Shown: positions 14,529 to 22,435 of the stretch, one piece after another
Numbering within the stretch: the first letter of the stretch is position 1
Layout of the letters: every line of letters begins with the position of its first letter
From: Actinomycetes bacterium
GTDB taxonomy: Bacteria > Actinomycetota > Actinomycetes > Propionibacteriales > Nocardioidaceae
DNA: 31,125 bases
Assembly: GCA_023417775.1 (NCBI GenBank)
Contig: JAEZEJ010000073.1
Span: 1 to 31,125, forward strand
Direction: 5' to 3'
Position numbers and translations under genes: made by a program
Notes under the pieces: generated by a model
The model's input: the letters and a program-made list of their open reading frames with translations, nothing else
Told to the model about the DNA's origin: nothing
Databases searched by the model: none

Positions 14529-16835
14529 TCACCCCTCCGACGGCAGGGCCGCGGCACCCGAGGCGATCGCCAGCGCCTGCCCGGTCAACGAGTCGGCGCG
14601 GCCGCACAGCTGCCCCGGCGGCCCCTCGAACAGCAACCGGCCACCGTCGCCGCCCGCACCCGGCCCGATGTCGATCACGTGGTCGGCTGCCGCGATCACC
14701 CGGAGATGGTGCTCCACCACCACGAGGGTCGCCCCGGCATCGACCAGCTCGCCGAAGAGCCGGTCCAGACGATCGACATCGCTGGGATGGAGACCCGTGG
14801 TCGGCTCATCGAGCACAATCCACTCACCGGACAGGTCGTCCGTCTCGCTCAGATGGCGCGCCAGCAGCAGCCGCTGCTTCTCTCCTCCCGACAGGGTGTC
14901 GAGGGACTGTCCGACAGCCGTGTACCCGAGCCCGACACGCTCCATCCAGCTCATCGCCCCCACGATCTCCGGGTGATCCTCGAAGGTCGCCGCGACCTGC
15001 CCCGCCGTCATCGCCAGGACATCGGCGATCGTGTGGCCGGCGATCGTCACCGAGAGCGCCGTCTCGTTGAAGCGTCGGCCCCCGCAGGCATCGCAGGGTG
15101 TCGAGACATCATCAAGGAAGGCCAGCTCGGTGGTGATGTAGCCCTTGCCCTTGCAGGCGGGACACGCGCCCTTGGAGTTGAAGCTGAACCACTGCGGCGC
15201 GAGCTCGGACCCCGCCGCGAAGGCCCTGCGCACCTCGTCGGCCACGCCGAGGATGCTGAGCGAGGTCGACCTGACTCCCCCGTGCAGCGGCTCCTGTCCC
15301 ACGACGGTGAAGTGCGGGTGCTGTCGCGGCAGCTCGACGGTCGCCAGCGAGCTCTTGCCCGACCCCGCGACCCCCGTGACGACGGTCAGCACCCCGATGG
15401 GCACGGAGACCTCGAAACCGGTGAGATTGTGGGTCCTCGCGTTCACGATCCGCACCCGTGAGCTCGGCTCGCGCACGTCGTCGGCGATCCGCAGCGGCTG
15501 GGCGAGCAGTCGGCCGGTGAGGGTGTCACCTGCTCGCAACTCCGCCGGGGTCCCCTCGAACTGGACCAGCCCTCCGTCCGATCCTGCCCCGGGGCCCATG
15601 TCGATGACGTGATCGGCCACCCTGATGACCTGCTGGTGATGCTCCACCACGAGCACCGTGTTGCCCGCATCCCGCAGACGCAGCAGGAGCTGGTTGAGCC
15701 GATGGACATCGGCCGGGTGCAGACCGGTGGACGGCTCGTCGAAGACATAGGTGACATCGGTGAGCGCGCTGCCCAGATGGCGCACGATCTTGACGCGTTG
15801 CGCCTCGCCTCCCGATAGCGTGGAGGACTCGCGATCCAGTGGCAGATAGCCGAGGCCCACCGACAGCAGGGCATCGATCGTCCGGCGGACCCCGGCGAGT
15901 GCCGGCTCGACGCGAGCATCGCGGGTGCGGTCGAGCAGCGCACCGAGATCGGACACCGACATCGCCATCCAGTCCACGATCGACCGTCCGTCGATGAGAC
16001 TCGACCGCGCGGCCTCGTTGAGCCGTGCGCCGCCGCATTCCTGGCAGACACGGCGGGCCATGAGCCGGTGCAGCTCCTCCGCGACCTGCCGCGAGACCTT
16101 CGACGGCTGGTTCTTGACGTAGACATCGCGCATCCGGGTGATGACACCGTCGAAGCGCGCCGACTGGGGGAACCGCGGGTCCGGGTCGGGGAGCCTGAGC
16201 TGGTCGGCGTAGAGGAAGAGATCCATCTCCTCGGCGGTGTACTCCTTGAGCGGCTTGTCGCGATCGAACAGACCGCAGTAGGCGAAGCGCTTCCACCGGT
16301 AGACACCCGGACGGAACTGGCTGAACCGCACCGGCCCCTCGTTGATGCTCTTCTCGGGGTCGATCAGCTCGTCGACGTCGATGTCGACGACCGTGCCGAT
16401 CCCCTCGCAGACCGGGCACATGCCCGAGGGATCGTTGAAGGAGTACGCCGGGGAGTAGCCGGCCGAGGGCTCGCCGATCCGGGAGAAGACGAGCCGCAGC
16501 AGCGGCGCGAGGTCCGTGGCCGTCGCGACGGTCGACCGGGCATTGCCGGTGAAGCGCCGCTGGTCGATCAGCGCGGTGAAGGTGAGACCGTCCATCGCCT
16601 GTACCTCGGCCGCCGGGAACTGCGGCAGCCGATTGCGTACGAAACTCGGATACGACTCGTTGACCAGCCGTTGCGCCTCGGCGGCGATCGTATGGAGCAC
16701 GAGGGACGACTTCCCCGATCCGGAGACCCCCGTCACGACCGTCAGCGCCTTCTTGGGCACCTCGACCGTGACATCACGCAGATTGTGGGTGGCGGCACCC
16801 GTCACGCGGATGACGCCGGCAGGCTCGGTGGTCAT
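14529..16835 (-). CDS. Short UvrA-like ABC ATPase (UvrA paralogue)
   Basis: 768-residue cytosolic ABC protein of the UvrA superfamily, shorter than housekeeping UvrA (about 950 residues). It keeps two P-loops (GVSGSGKSSLVL near residue 37 and GVAGSGKSSLA near 490), signatures LSGGEAQRVKI and LSGGEKQRLLL, and zinc-type cysteine motifs CPVCEGIG, CQECGGARL, CPACKGKG and CDACGG. The missing length falls in the insertion domains that in UvrA bind UvrB and DNA. A role in nucleotide excision is therefore uncertain, and some relatives are linked to drug self-resistance. The start at 16835 has TACTGT exactly 6 nt upstream and no Shine-Dalgarno, suggesting a leaderless transcript. Confidence 0.88.
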   Translation of the reverse strand: MTTEPAGVIRVTGAATHNLRDVTVEVPKKALTVVTGVSGSGKSSLVLHTIAAEAQRLVNESYPSFVRNRLPQFPAAEVQAMDGLTFTALIDQRRFTGNARSTVATATDLAPLLRLVFSRIGEPSAGYSPAYSFNDPSGMCPVCEGIGTVVDIDVDELIDPEKSINEGPVRFSQFRPGVYRWKRFAYCGLFDRDKPLKEYTAEEMDLFLYADQLRLPDPDPRFPQSARFDGVITRMRDVYVKNQPSKVSRQVAEELHRLMARRVCQECGGARLNEAARSSLIDGRSIVDWMAMSVSDLGALLDRTRDARVEPALAGVRRTIDALLSVGLGYLPLDRESSTLSGGEAQRVKIVRHLGSALTDVTYVFDEPSTGLHPADVHRLNQLLLRLRDAGNTVLVVEHHQQVIRVADHVIDMGPGAGSDGGLVQFEGTPAELRAGDTLTGRLLAQPLRIADDVREPSSRVRIVNARTHNLTGFEVSVPIGVLTVVTGVAGSGKSSLATVELPRQHPHFTVVGQEPLHGGVRSTSLSILGVADEVRRAFAAGSELAPQWFSFNSKGACPACKGKGYITTELAFLDDVSTPCDACGGRRFNETALSVTIAGHTIADVLAMTAGQVAATFEDHPEIVGAMSWMERVGLGYTAVGQSLDTLSGGEKQRLLLARHLSETDDLSGEWIVLDEPTTGLHPSDVDRLDRLFGELVDAGATLVVVEHHLRVIAAADHVIDIGPGAGGDGGRLLFEGPPGQLCGRADSLTGQALAIASGAAALPSEG

Positions 16836-16841
16836 GGCGGC

Positions 16842-16847
16842 ACAGTA
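16842..16847 (-). promoter_or_regulatory. -10 element of a probable leaderless promoter for the UvrA-like gene
   Basis: TACTGT on the minus strand is separated from the ATG at 16835 by 6 nt, with no ribosome-binding site between. Confidence 0.4.
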
Positions 16848-16921
16848 CCCACGCCCGGGCCGGTGCGCGTGCCGACCGATGCGCGGTGCGGGACCCTCCC
16901 CCCGGGCTGGTGATGGACGCG

Positions 16922-16955
16922 GACAGGGCCCGGAGCCGAAGCTCCGGGCCCTGTC
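16922..16955 (-). terminator. Strong hairpin terminator after groEL
   Basis: A perfect 15-bp stem (16922-16936 with 16941-16955) closed by the tetraloop CGAA, about 14 bp downstream of the groEL stop. It is very GC-rich and has no U tract. It would also protect against read-through into the UvrA-like gene. Confidence 0.8.
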
Positions 16956-16968
16956 GCGGGAGAGGGGA

Positions 16969-18570
16969 TCAGTGAGCGTGCGCGGGCAGCTCGCTGTCGT
17001 CCTCGGCCGGCTTGTCGACGACCAGGGTCTCGGTCGTCAGCAGCATCGCGGTGATCGAGGCCGCATTGGCCAGCGCCGAACGCGTGACCTTGACCGGGTC
17101 GAGGATGCCCTGCGCGAGCAGGTCACCGTACTCGTCCGAGGCCGCGTTGTAGCCGTCACCGCTCTCGCGGACCTTGGAGACCACGACCTCGCCGGAGGCG
17201 CCGCCGTTACGGGCGATCCACTCCAGCGGGGCGTCGGCGCCCTTGCGGACGATCCGCACGCCCACGGCCTCGTCGCCGCTCAGGCCGAGGTCGTCGTCGA
17301 GCACGCCGACCGCGTGCACCAGCGCCGAACCACCGCCGGGGACGATGCCCTCCTCGATCGCGGCACGCGTCGCGGAGACGGCGTCCTCGATGCGGTGCTT
17401 CTTCTCCTTGAGCTCGACCTCGGTGGCCGCGCCCACACGGATGACGCAGACGCCGCCGGCGAGCTTCGCCAGACGCTCCGAGAGCTTCTCGCGGTCCCAC
17501 TCCGAATCGGTGTTCTCGATCTCGGCCTTGATCTGGGCCACGCGGCCGTCGACCTCAGTCTGATCGCCACCACCGTCGACGATCGTGGTGTTGTCCTTGG
17601 TCACCACGACCCGACGCGCGGTGCCGAGCACCTCGAGGCCGACCTGATCGAGCTTGAGGCCGACATCGGGGGTCACGACGGTGGCGCCCGTGAGGGTCGC
17701 GATGTCCTGCAGGATCGCCTTGCGGCGGTCACCGAAGGCCGGGGCCTTGACCGCGACCGAGGTGAACGTGCCGCGGATCTTGTTGACGACGATGGTCGAG
17801 AGCGCCTCGCCCTCGATGTCCTCGGCGATGATGAACAGCGGCTTGCCGGCCTGGACGACCTTCTCCAGCAGCGGCAGCAGCTCCTGCACCGCGGAGATCT
17901 TGCCCTGGTTGACCAGGATGTACGGATCATCGAGCACGGCTTCCATGCGCTCGGTGTCGGTCACCATGTAGGGCGACAGATAGCCCTTGTCGAACTGCAT
18001 GCCCTCGGTGAACTCGAGGTCGGTGCCCATGGTGTTGGACTCCTCGACGGTGATGACACCGTCCTTGCCGACCTTGTCGAAGGCATCGGCGATGAGCTCG
18101 CCGATGTGCCCGTCACGGCTGGAGACCGTGGCGACGGCGGTCATGTCAGCGACATCGTCGACATCGCGGGCACGGTCGCGCAGCTCGGCGGTGACGGCCT
18201 CGACGGCGGCCTCGATGCCGCGCTTCAGGCCGACCGGGTTGGCACCGGCCGCGACGGCGCGCAGGCCCTCGTGGACCATGGCCTGGGCCAGCACCGTGGC
18301 GGTGGTGGTGCCATCGCCGGCGATGTCATTGGTCTTGGTGGCGACCTCCTTGGCGAGCTGTGCGCCGAGGTTCTCGAAGGGATCGTCGAGCTCGATCTCA
18401 CGGGCGACGGACACACCGTCGTTCGTGATCGTGGGGGCGCCCCACTTCTTGTCGAGCACGACATAGCGGCCCTTGGGGCCGAGGGTGACTTTGACGGTGT
18501 CGGCGAGCTTGTCGACGCCGCGCTCGAGCGCGCGGCGGGCGTCCTCGTCGAACTCCAGGATCTTGGGCAT
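16969..18570 (-). CDS. groEL: Chaperonin GroEL
   Basis: 533-residue 60-kDa chaperonin that folds proteins in an ATP-driven double ring with GroES. Hallmarks include TVKVTLGPKGRYVVLDKKWGAP near residue 25, the nucleotide motif DIAGDGTTTATVLAQ near 86 and VVPGGGSAL-type sequence (IVPGGGSALVHA) near 405. The C-terminus is ...DDSELPAHAH. It lacks the Gly-Met tail of E. coli GroEL and ends with a short His-containing tail, which recalls the GroEL1 type encoded with groES in Mycobacteriales. A second groEL elsewhere in the genome is therefore likely. RBS AGAGG precedes the ATG. It is transcribed with groES under two CIRCE-like operators. Confidence 0.96.
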   Translation of the reverse strand: MPKILEFDEDARRALERGVDKLADTVKVTLGPKGRYVVLDKKWGAPTITNDGVSVAREIELDDPFENLGAQLAKEVATKTNDIAGDGTTTATVLAQAMVHEGLRAVAAGANPVGLKRGIEAAVEAVTAELRDRARDVDDVADMTAVATVSSRDGHIGELIADAFDKVGKDGVITVEESNTMGTDLEFTEGMQFDKGYLSPYMVTDTERMEAVLDDPYILVNQGKISAVQELLPLLEKVVQAGKPLFIIAEDIEGEALSTIVVNKIRGTFTSVAVKAPAFGDRRKAILQDIATLTGATVVTPDVGLKLDQVGLEVLGTARRVVVTKDNTTIVDGGGDQTEVDGRVAQIKAEIENTDSEWDREKLSERLAKLAGGVCVIRVGAATEVELKEKKHRIEDAVSATRAAIEEGIVPGGGSALVHAVGVLDDDLGLSGDEAVGVRIVRKGADAPLEWIARNGGASGEVVVSKVRESGDGYNAASDEYGDLLAQGILDPVKVTRSALANAASITAMLLTTETLVVDKPAEDDSELPAHAH

Positions 18571-18616
18571 AGAAGGATCAGACCTCTTCTACTGAAGGAT
18601 TCAGGGGGCGAGAGCG

Positions 18617-18650
18617 GCTCCGGCGCCGCCCCGAGGGACGACGCCGGAGC
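18617..18650 (-). other. Intercistronic hairpin between groES and groEL
   Basis: A perfect 9-bp stem GCTCCGGCG (18617-18625) and CGCCGGAGC (18642-18650) with a 16-nt loop, in the 86-bp gap between the two genes. It lies 7 bp after the groES stop. It could act in mRNA processing or partial termination, setting the GroES:GroEL ratio. Function is inferred. Confidence 0.55.
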
Positions 18651-18656
18651 ACTGGA

Positions 18657-18950
18657 TCAGGAGACGACAGCGAGGATGTCGCGAGCGGAGAGGATCAGGT
18701 AGTCCTGTCCGTCGTACTTGACCTCGGTGCCGCCGTACTTGCTGAAGATGACCTTGTCGCCGGTGGCGACATCGACCGGGACGCGCTCGCCGTTGTCGCT
18801 GACGCGGCCGGGGCCGACGGCCACGACCTCGCCCTCCTGGGGCTTCTCCTTGGCGGTGTCCGGAATCACGAGACCGGACGCGGTGGTCTGCTCGGCTTCG
18901 AGCGCCTTGACGACGACGCGATCCTCGAGCGGCTTGATGGTGACCGACAC
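18657..18950 (-). CDS. groES: Co-chaperonin GroES
   Basis: 97-residue 10-kDa co-chaperonin that caps the GroEL ring. The sequence follows the family throughout: SVTIKPLEDRVVVK at the start, a mobile loop EAEQTTASGLVIPDTAKEKPQEG at about residues 18-40, and ...VIFSKYGGTEVKYDGQDYLILSARDILAVVS at the end. The GTG start at 18950 is preceded by a strong Shine-Dalgarno (GGGGAGG). It is the first gene of the groESL operon, driven by the CIRCE-flanked promoter upstream. Confidence 0.97.
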   Translation of the reverse strand: MSVTIKPLEDRVVVKALEAEQTTASGLVIPDTAKEKPQEGEVVAVGPGRVSDNGERVPVDVATGDKVIFSKYGGTEVKYDGQDYLILSARDILAVVS

Positions 18951-19037
18951 TGGTCGACCTCCCCTTTCGACGGTTACTGCTACGAATTCAGGTGTCCGGT
19001 GGCCACGCCGTCGCGGGGGTCGGGGCCACCGATGGAA

Positions 19038-19064
19038 CTGGCACTCAGACTACCCGAGTGCTAA
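19038..19064 (-). promoter_or_regulatory. CIRCE-type HrcA operator, promoter-proximal copy
   Basis: On the minus strand TTAGCACTC, 9 nt, then GAGTGCCAG. The first arm is a perfect match to the CIRCE consensus (TTAGCACTC-N9-GAGTGCTAA) and the second matches 7 of 9. It overlaps the expected transcription start of groES. Confidence 0.9.
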
Positions 19065-19069
19065 GTAGG

Positions 19070-19098
19070 ACGATAGCAAACCCTGGCACTCACCCCAA
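19070..19098 (-). promoter_or_regulatory. Putative groESL promoter between the CIRCE copies
   Basis: On the minus strand, -35 TTGGGG (19098-19093, inside the spacer of the distal CIRCE) and -10 TATCGT (19075-19070) are separated by 17 nt. HrcA bound to either CIRCE copy would block it. It fits sigma-A type spacing; it is not experimentally shown. Confidence 0.55.
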
Positions 19099-19109
19099 GC
19101 GAGTGCTAA
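19083..19109 (-). promoter_or_regulatory. CIRCE-type HrcA operator, distal copy
   Basis: Second copy with the same arm quality (TTAGCACTC, 9-nt spacer, GAGTGCCAG), 18 bp from the first. Paired CIRCE sites before groES are known in actinobacteria and imply repression by HrcA and induction on heat shock. Confidence 0.9.
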
Positions 19110-19250
19110 ATCCTCCGCTCCGCCGGCTCGTGCCACCATCTTTTCGCGATAACCGCCGCTCGGGGACGGCAGCGTCGTTAGACTGATTGCACGAGTTCGC
19201 TGGACCGCGAATCGCCCGGTCCGGCCCCCTCGCATCGAGAGGAGCCCCGC

Positions 19251-20426
19251 GTGTCGATCCTGGCAGCCGATGAGCGGCGTCAGCGGGTGGTCGAGAGCCT
19301 CGAGCTCCCCGAACGCGGTTCCGTCCCGGTCCTCGATCGCATCACCCGCATCGCCCGTCGCATGTTCGACGTTCCGAGCTCCGCGGTCACCGTCTTCGAT
19401 GCCGAACGGGCCTTCCTCTCCGGGGCCTCCGGGGACGACCTGCCGCCCTGGGTCCCCCGCGAGCACACCTTCTGCCAGCAGGTCGTCGACTCGTGCGCGG
19501 TCGTGACGACCTCGGACGCCACGACCGATCCCCGGTTCCGCGACCTCCCGGCGGTGCGTGCCGATCCGGCCATCCGCTTCTATCTCGGCCACCCGCTGGT
19601 CGAGCCGGGCGGCACCGTCATCGGCGCCTTCTGCGTCTTCGACACCCGCACCCGCGAGTTCGACGAGGTCCAAGTGGCAGAGTTCAGCGATCTGGCCGCC
19701 TGGGCGCAACGCGAGCTGCTCGCGGAGGCCGAGTCGAGCCGGGCCCGCGCCGCACAGACCGCGCTGGTCCCGGACCGCCCCGTGCATGTCGGCGACTGGG
19801 CGGTCACCGGTCGCTGCGTCGCGGCGCTCAATGTCGGTGGGGACTACTTCGACTACGGCGGCGAAGGGACCGTCCTGCACGCCGGCCTCGCCGATGTCAT
19901 GGGCAAGGGAACGGCGGCGGCGCTCCTCGGATCATCGGTCCACGGGGCCCTGCGCGGAGGCATCCAGGCGGTCACCGAGGGCATGGACCTCGGTCGCTAT
20001 CTGCAGCGCGCCGAGAGCCAGCTGGCCGACGAGCTCGACCGGTCGGGCGCCTTCGTCACGCTCTTCCAGCTGGCGGTCGACACGACGACCCACCGGGTGC
20101 GCTATGCCGACGCCGGCTTCGGCCTGGCGCTGCTGTTGCGAGCCGACGGCGGCTGCGAACGGCTGGCCGGCGACGATCCTCCCCTGGGCCTGTCCAGCGG
20201 GACCCGGAGCGAGCACACGGTCGATCTCCTCCCCGGCGACCGCATCGTCTGTGCCAGCGACGGCATCCTGGATCTGCTCGACGATCCGCTGGACTGGATG
20301 GCGGCCCTCGATGCGATCGTCCGCCCTCTGACGGACGACGAAGCGGTCGACGCGATCCTCGGTCTCGCCACCGAGCGTCCTCCGCTCGATGACGTTACGG
20401 TCGTCATCGTCCACCGCCAGCACTGA
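19251..20426 (+). CDS. GAF-domain PP2C (SpoIIE/RsbU-type) serine phosphatase
   Basis: 391-residue signalling phosphatase. A GAF sensor domain occupies about residues 20-165, with HTFCQQVV and RFYLGHPLV as in redox/light-type GAFs. The PP2C/SpoIIE catalytic domain follows from about 185, with metal-binding motifs NVGGDYFDY, LADVMGKGTAAALLG and RIVCASDGILDLLD. In partner-switching systems such an enzyme dephosphorylates the STAS antagonist. That antagonist and a kinase-like protein are encoded directly downstream, so the three form a module. The GTG start at 19251 has GAGAGGAG upstream. The signal sensed by GAF is unknown. No sigma factor gene is seen in this window. Confidence 0.88.
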   Translation: MSILAADERRQRVVESLELPERGSVPVLDRITRIARRMFDVPSSAVTVFDAERAFLSGASGDDLPPWVPREHTFCQQVVDSCAVVTTSDATTDPRFRDLPAVRADPAIRFYLGHPLVEPGGTVIGAFCVFDTRTREFDEVQVAEFSDLAAWAQRELLAEAESSRARAAQTALVPDRPVHVGDWAVTGRCVAALNVGGDYFDYGGEGTVLHAGLADVMGKGTAAALLGSSVHGALRGGIQAVTEGMDLGRYLQRAESQLADELDRSGAFVTLFQLAVDTTTHRVRYADAGFGLALLLRADGGCERLAGDDPPLGLSSGTRSEHTVDLLPGDRIVCASDGILDLLDDPLDWMAALDAIVRPLTDDEAVDAILGLATERPPLDDVTVVIVHRQH

Positions 20427-20442
20427 CCGAACGGGGTAGAGC

Positions 20443-20778
20443 GTGTTCGAGATCGACGTCGATCGCGTCGACGGGGCCACCGTCCTGCGCCCGCACGGCC
20501 GTCTGACGATGGCCTCCGCCGGCAGCTTCCGCGATGCGGTCACGACCGCGCTGCATGCCGGCGATCACCTCGTCGTCATCGATCTCGCCGATGTCGCCTT
20601 CATCGACTCCTCCGGTCTCGGCGCGCTCACCGGGGCGCAACGCATCGCGCGCGCCGGCGACGTGCCGCTGCGCGTCTGCGGAGCGCAGGCCCAGGTGCGC
20701 ATGGCCATGGAGCTGACCAATCTCGATCACCTGCTCCAGCCCTACGCCACCGTGGACGCGGCCCTCGATGTCCGATAG
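20443..20778 (+). CDS. STAS-domain anti-sigma factor antagonist
   Basis: 111-residue single STAS domain (RsbV/SpoIIAA type). The conserved segment VVIDLADVAFIDSSGLGALTGA holds the regulatory serine pair (Ser56/Ser57), one of which is the usual phosphorylation site. In the unphosphorylated state such proteins bind the HATPase anti-sigma factor and release its sigma factor. The GTG start at 20443 follows GGGGTAGAG. The gene is 16 bp after the phosphatase and its end overlaps the kinase gene by 11 bp, so all three are probably made together. Confidence 0.9.
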   Translation: MFEIDVDRVDGATVLRPHGRLTMASAGSFRDAVTTALHAGDHLVVIDLADVAFIDSSGLGALTGAQRIARAGDVPLRVCGAQAQVRMAMELTNLDHLLQPYATVDAALDVR

Positions 20779-21190
20779 CCGGCCGGTGGTCCGCCGGGTC
20801 TTCGACGCTCCGGCCACCGCGGAGAGCGTCGATCTGGTCCTCGACGCCGCCGAGCAGTGGTGGGACGACCTCGACGGTCAGGTCGACACACCCGTGCGCG
20901 ATGCCTTCACCACGGCCCTCGCCGAGGTCGCCGGAAATATCATCGCCCACGGCCGACGCCCCGGTGGTGGTGCCCGACGCTTCGATGTGCGCTTCAGCGC
21001 CCATGACGATCGCCTCCTCGCCGAGTTCACCGACCACGACGAGTCGGCCGGCGTCGACCTCGAGCAGGCCACGATGCCGTCCGTGGACGCCGAGGCCGGG
21101 CGCGGGCTGGCTCTGGCCCGCGCCGTCGTGGACCGGGTCGAGCACCGCTACGACGGTGCCAACCACTGGCTGCTCGAACACCGCCGCTGA
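20768..21190 (+). CDS. RsbW-like HATPase anti-sigma factor / serine kinase
   Basis: 140-residue GHKL-type ATPase domain. The N box is EVAGNIIAHG and the G box is GRGLALARAVVDRV, as in RsbW/SpoIIAB. The lid region is short. It would phosphorylate the STAS protein encoded just upstream and sequester a sigma factor or other target. The gene starts inside the 3' end of the STAS gene (11-bp overlap), so the two are translationally coupled. With no sigma gene adjacent, the output is either a sigma factor elsewhere or a non-sigma target. Confidence 0.87.
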   Translation: MSDSRPVVRRVFDAPATAESVDLVLDAAEQWWDDLDGQVDTPVRDAFTTALAEVAGNIIAHGRRPGGGARRFDVRFSAHDDRLLAEFTDHDESAGVDLEQATMPSVDAEAGRGLALARAVVDRVEHRYDGANHWLLEHRR

Positions 21191-21220
21191 CCGCCCTCGG
21201 CCGACCCGCCGCGTCCACGT

Positions 21221-21226
21221 CACAAT
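21221..21226 (+). promoter_or_regulatory. -10 element of a probable leaderless promoter for the methyltransferase gene
   Basis: CACAAT lies exactly 6 nt before the GTG at 21233, with no Shine-Dalgarno, the same spacing as several other genes here. It implies the methyltransferase need not depend on the upstream signalling operon. Confidence 0.35.
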
Positions 21227-21232
21227 GTCCGG

Positions 21233-22390
21233 GTGGATCTCCCGACCTTCGAAGGACTCCGGGCCCCCTCCGGCCAGCGCCTACTCGACGTCGTGACCGA
21301 GGAGGCCCCCTCGATCTCCGATCTCGCCCTCGGGACCCGCCTGCGGCGCGACCACCCGGCCGAGCTCGTCTCCGCCGCCATCACCCAGTACCGGCTCCGC
21401 GAGAAGGCCGCGGCGAAGTTCGGCGCGGACGCGGCCGGGATGTACTTCACCCACGACGCGCTGGAGCAGGCCACGCGCGCATCGGTGGCCGCCCATCGTG
21501 CCGGTCAGCTGCGTGCGCTGGGCGCCGAGCAGGTCGTCGACCTCGGCTGCGGTATCGGCGCGGACCTCATCGCCTTCGCCCGTGCGGGGCTCTCCGTCCG
21601 CGGCATCGAGATCGATCCGGTCCGCGTCGCCATCGCCCGCGCCAATCTGGCGGCGCTCGGCCTCGACGCGCGGATCGACCTCGGCGATGCGCTCGCGAGC
21701 CCGATCGGCCACGACGAGGTCGCCTTCATCGATCCGGCCCGTCGTGACGGCAGCGGGCGTCTCACCCGGCTGGACCAGCTCACCCCCTCGTGGGAGTGGA
21801 CCGAGCGGATGCTGGCGGGACGGGCCGTCGCCAAGATGATGCCCGGGATCGCCCACGACGCGATCCCGCCAGGAGTCGGCGCCGAGTGGGTCAGCGAGCG
21901 CGGCGACCTGGTGGAGGCGTGCCTATGGGGCGCGGGACTGGACGTGCCCGGGCGCCGCGCGACCGTGCTGCCCGGTGGCGAGACGATCGCGGCGCACGAG
22001 GCGGTGCCCCACGTGGACCAGCCGCGGCGCTTCATCGTCGAGCCCGATGATGCCGTGATCCGCGCCGGACTCGTGGCCGAGCTCGGCGATCGGATCGACG
22101 GCGCCCTGCTCGACGCGAAGATCGCCTATCTGACCTGCGACGCTCCTCCGAGCGGGGATCTCGGCCGGTGGTTCGAGGTCGTCGAGGAGTTGCCGTTCCG
22201 GACCAAGGGTCTCCGGGCGGCGCTCCGGGAGCGCGATCTCGGCACGCTGACGATCAAGAAGCGCGGGGTCGAGGTGGTACCCGAGCGGCTCATCGCGCAG
22301 CTGAAGGCGGCCGGCTCCATCCCCGCCACCCTGCTGCTGACCCGGGTGGACGGCCAGGGGCGAGCCTTCTGGGTGCGTCCGACCCGTTGA
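21233..22390 (+). CDS. Class I SAM-dependent methyltransferase with THUMP-like C-terminus
   Basis: 385-residue protein. The central Rossmann methyltransferase domain (about residues 85-230) has motif I VVDLGCGIGADLIAFA, an acidic motif II GIEIDPVRV, and the segment VAFIDPARRDGSGR, similar to RNA-modifying enzymes of the trimethylguanosine-synthase-like group. The C-terminal part (about 300-385, TIKKRGVEVVPERLIAQLK ... AFWVRP) resembles the THUMP-like domain found with these proteins in actinobacteria. A nucleic acid, probably RNA, is the likely substrate, but no target can be named. The GTG start is supported by the -10 element 6 nt upstream. Confidence 0.78.
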   Translation: MDLPTFEGLRAPSGQRLLDVVTEEAPSISDLALGTRLRRDHPAELVSAAITQYRLREKAAAKFGADAAGMYFTHDALEQATRASVAAHRAGQLRALGAEQVVDLGCGIGADLIAFARAGLSVRGIEIDPVRVAIARANLAALGLDARIDLGDALASPIGHDEVAFIDPARRDGSGRLTRLDQLTPSWEWTERMLAGRAVAKMMPGIAHDAIPPGVGAEWVSERGDLVEACLWGAGLDVPGRRATVLPGGETIAAHEAVPHVDQPRRFIVEPDDAVIRAGLVAELGDRIDGALLDAKIAYLTCDAPPSGDLGRWFEVVEELPFRTKGLRAALRERDLGTLTIKKRGVEVVPERLIAQLKAAGSIPATLLLTRVDGQGRAFWVRPTR

Positions 22391-22423
22391 CGCGTACCGG
22401 CACGGGAGGCTCGTGAGCTGTGC

Positions 22424-22429
22424 CATGCT
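22424..22429 (+). promoter_or_regulatory. Weak -10 candidate before the membrane protein gene
   Basis: CATGCT sits 6 nt before the ATG at 22436 and no ribosome-binding site is visible. It is a poor match to TANNNT and is listed because the spacing equals that of the stronger cases. Confidence 0.25.
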
Positions 22430-22435
22430 TCGGCC

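Noticed and set aside
10789..14976. A 1395-codon open frame on the plus strand across fprB and both diiron genes
   Set aside because: It is antisense to three well-supported genes. Long antisense frames are expected at this GC content, and its sequence shows low-complexity His/Arg/Asp/Gly composition with repeats that mirror the paralogues, not a protein family.
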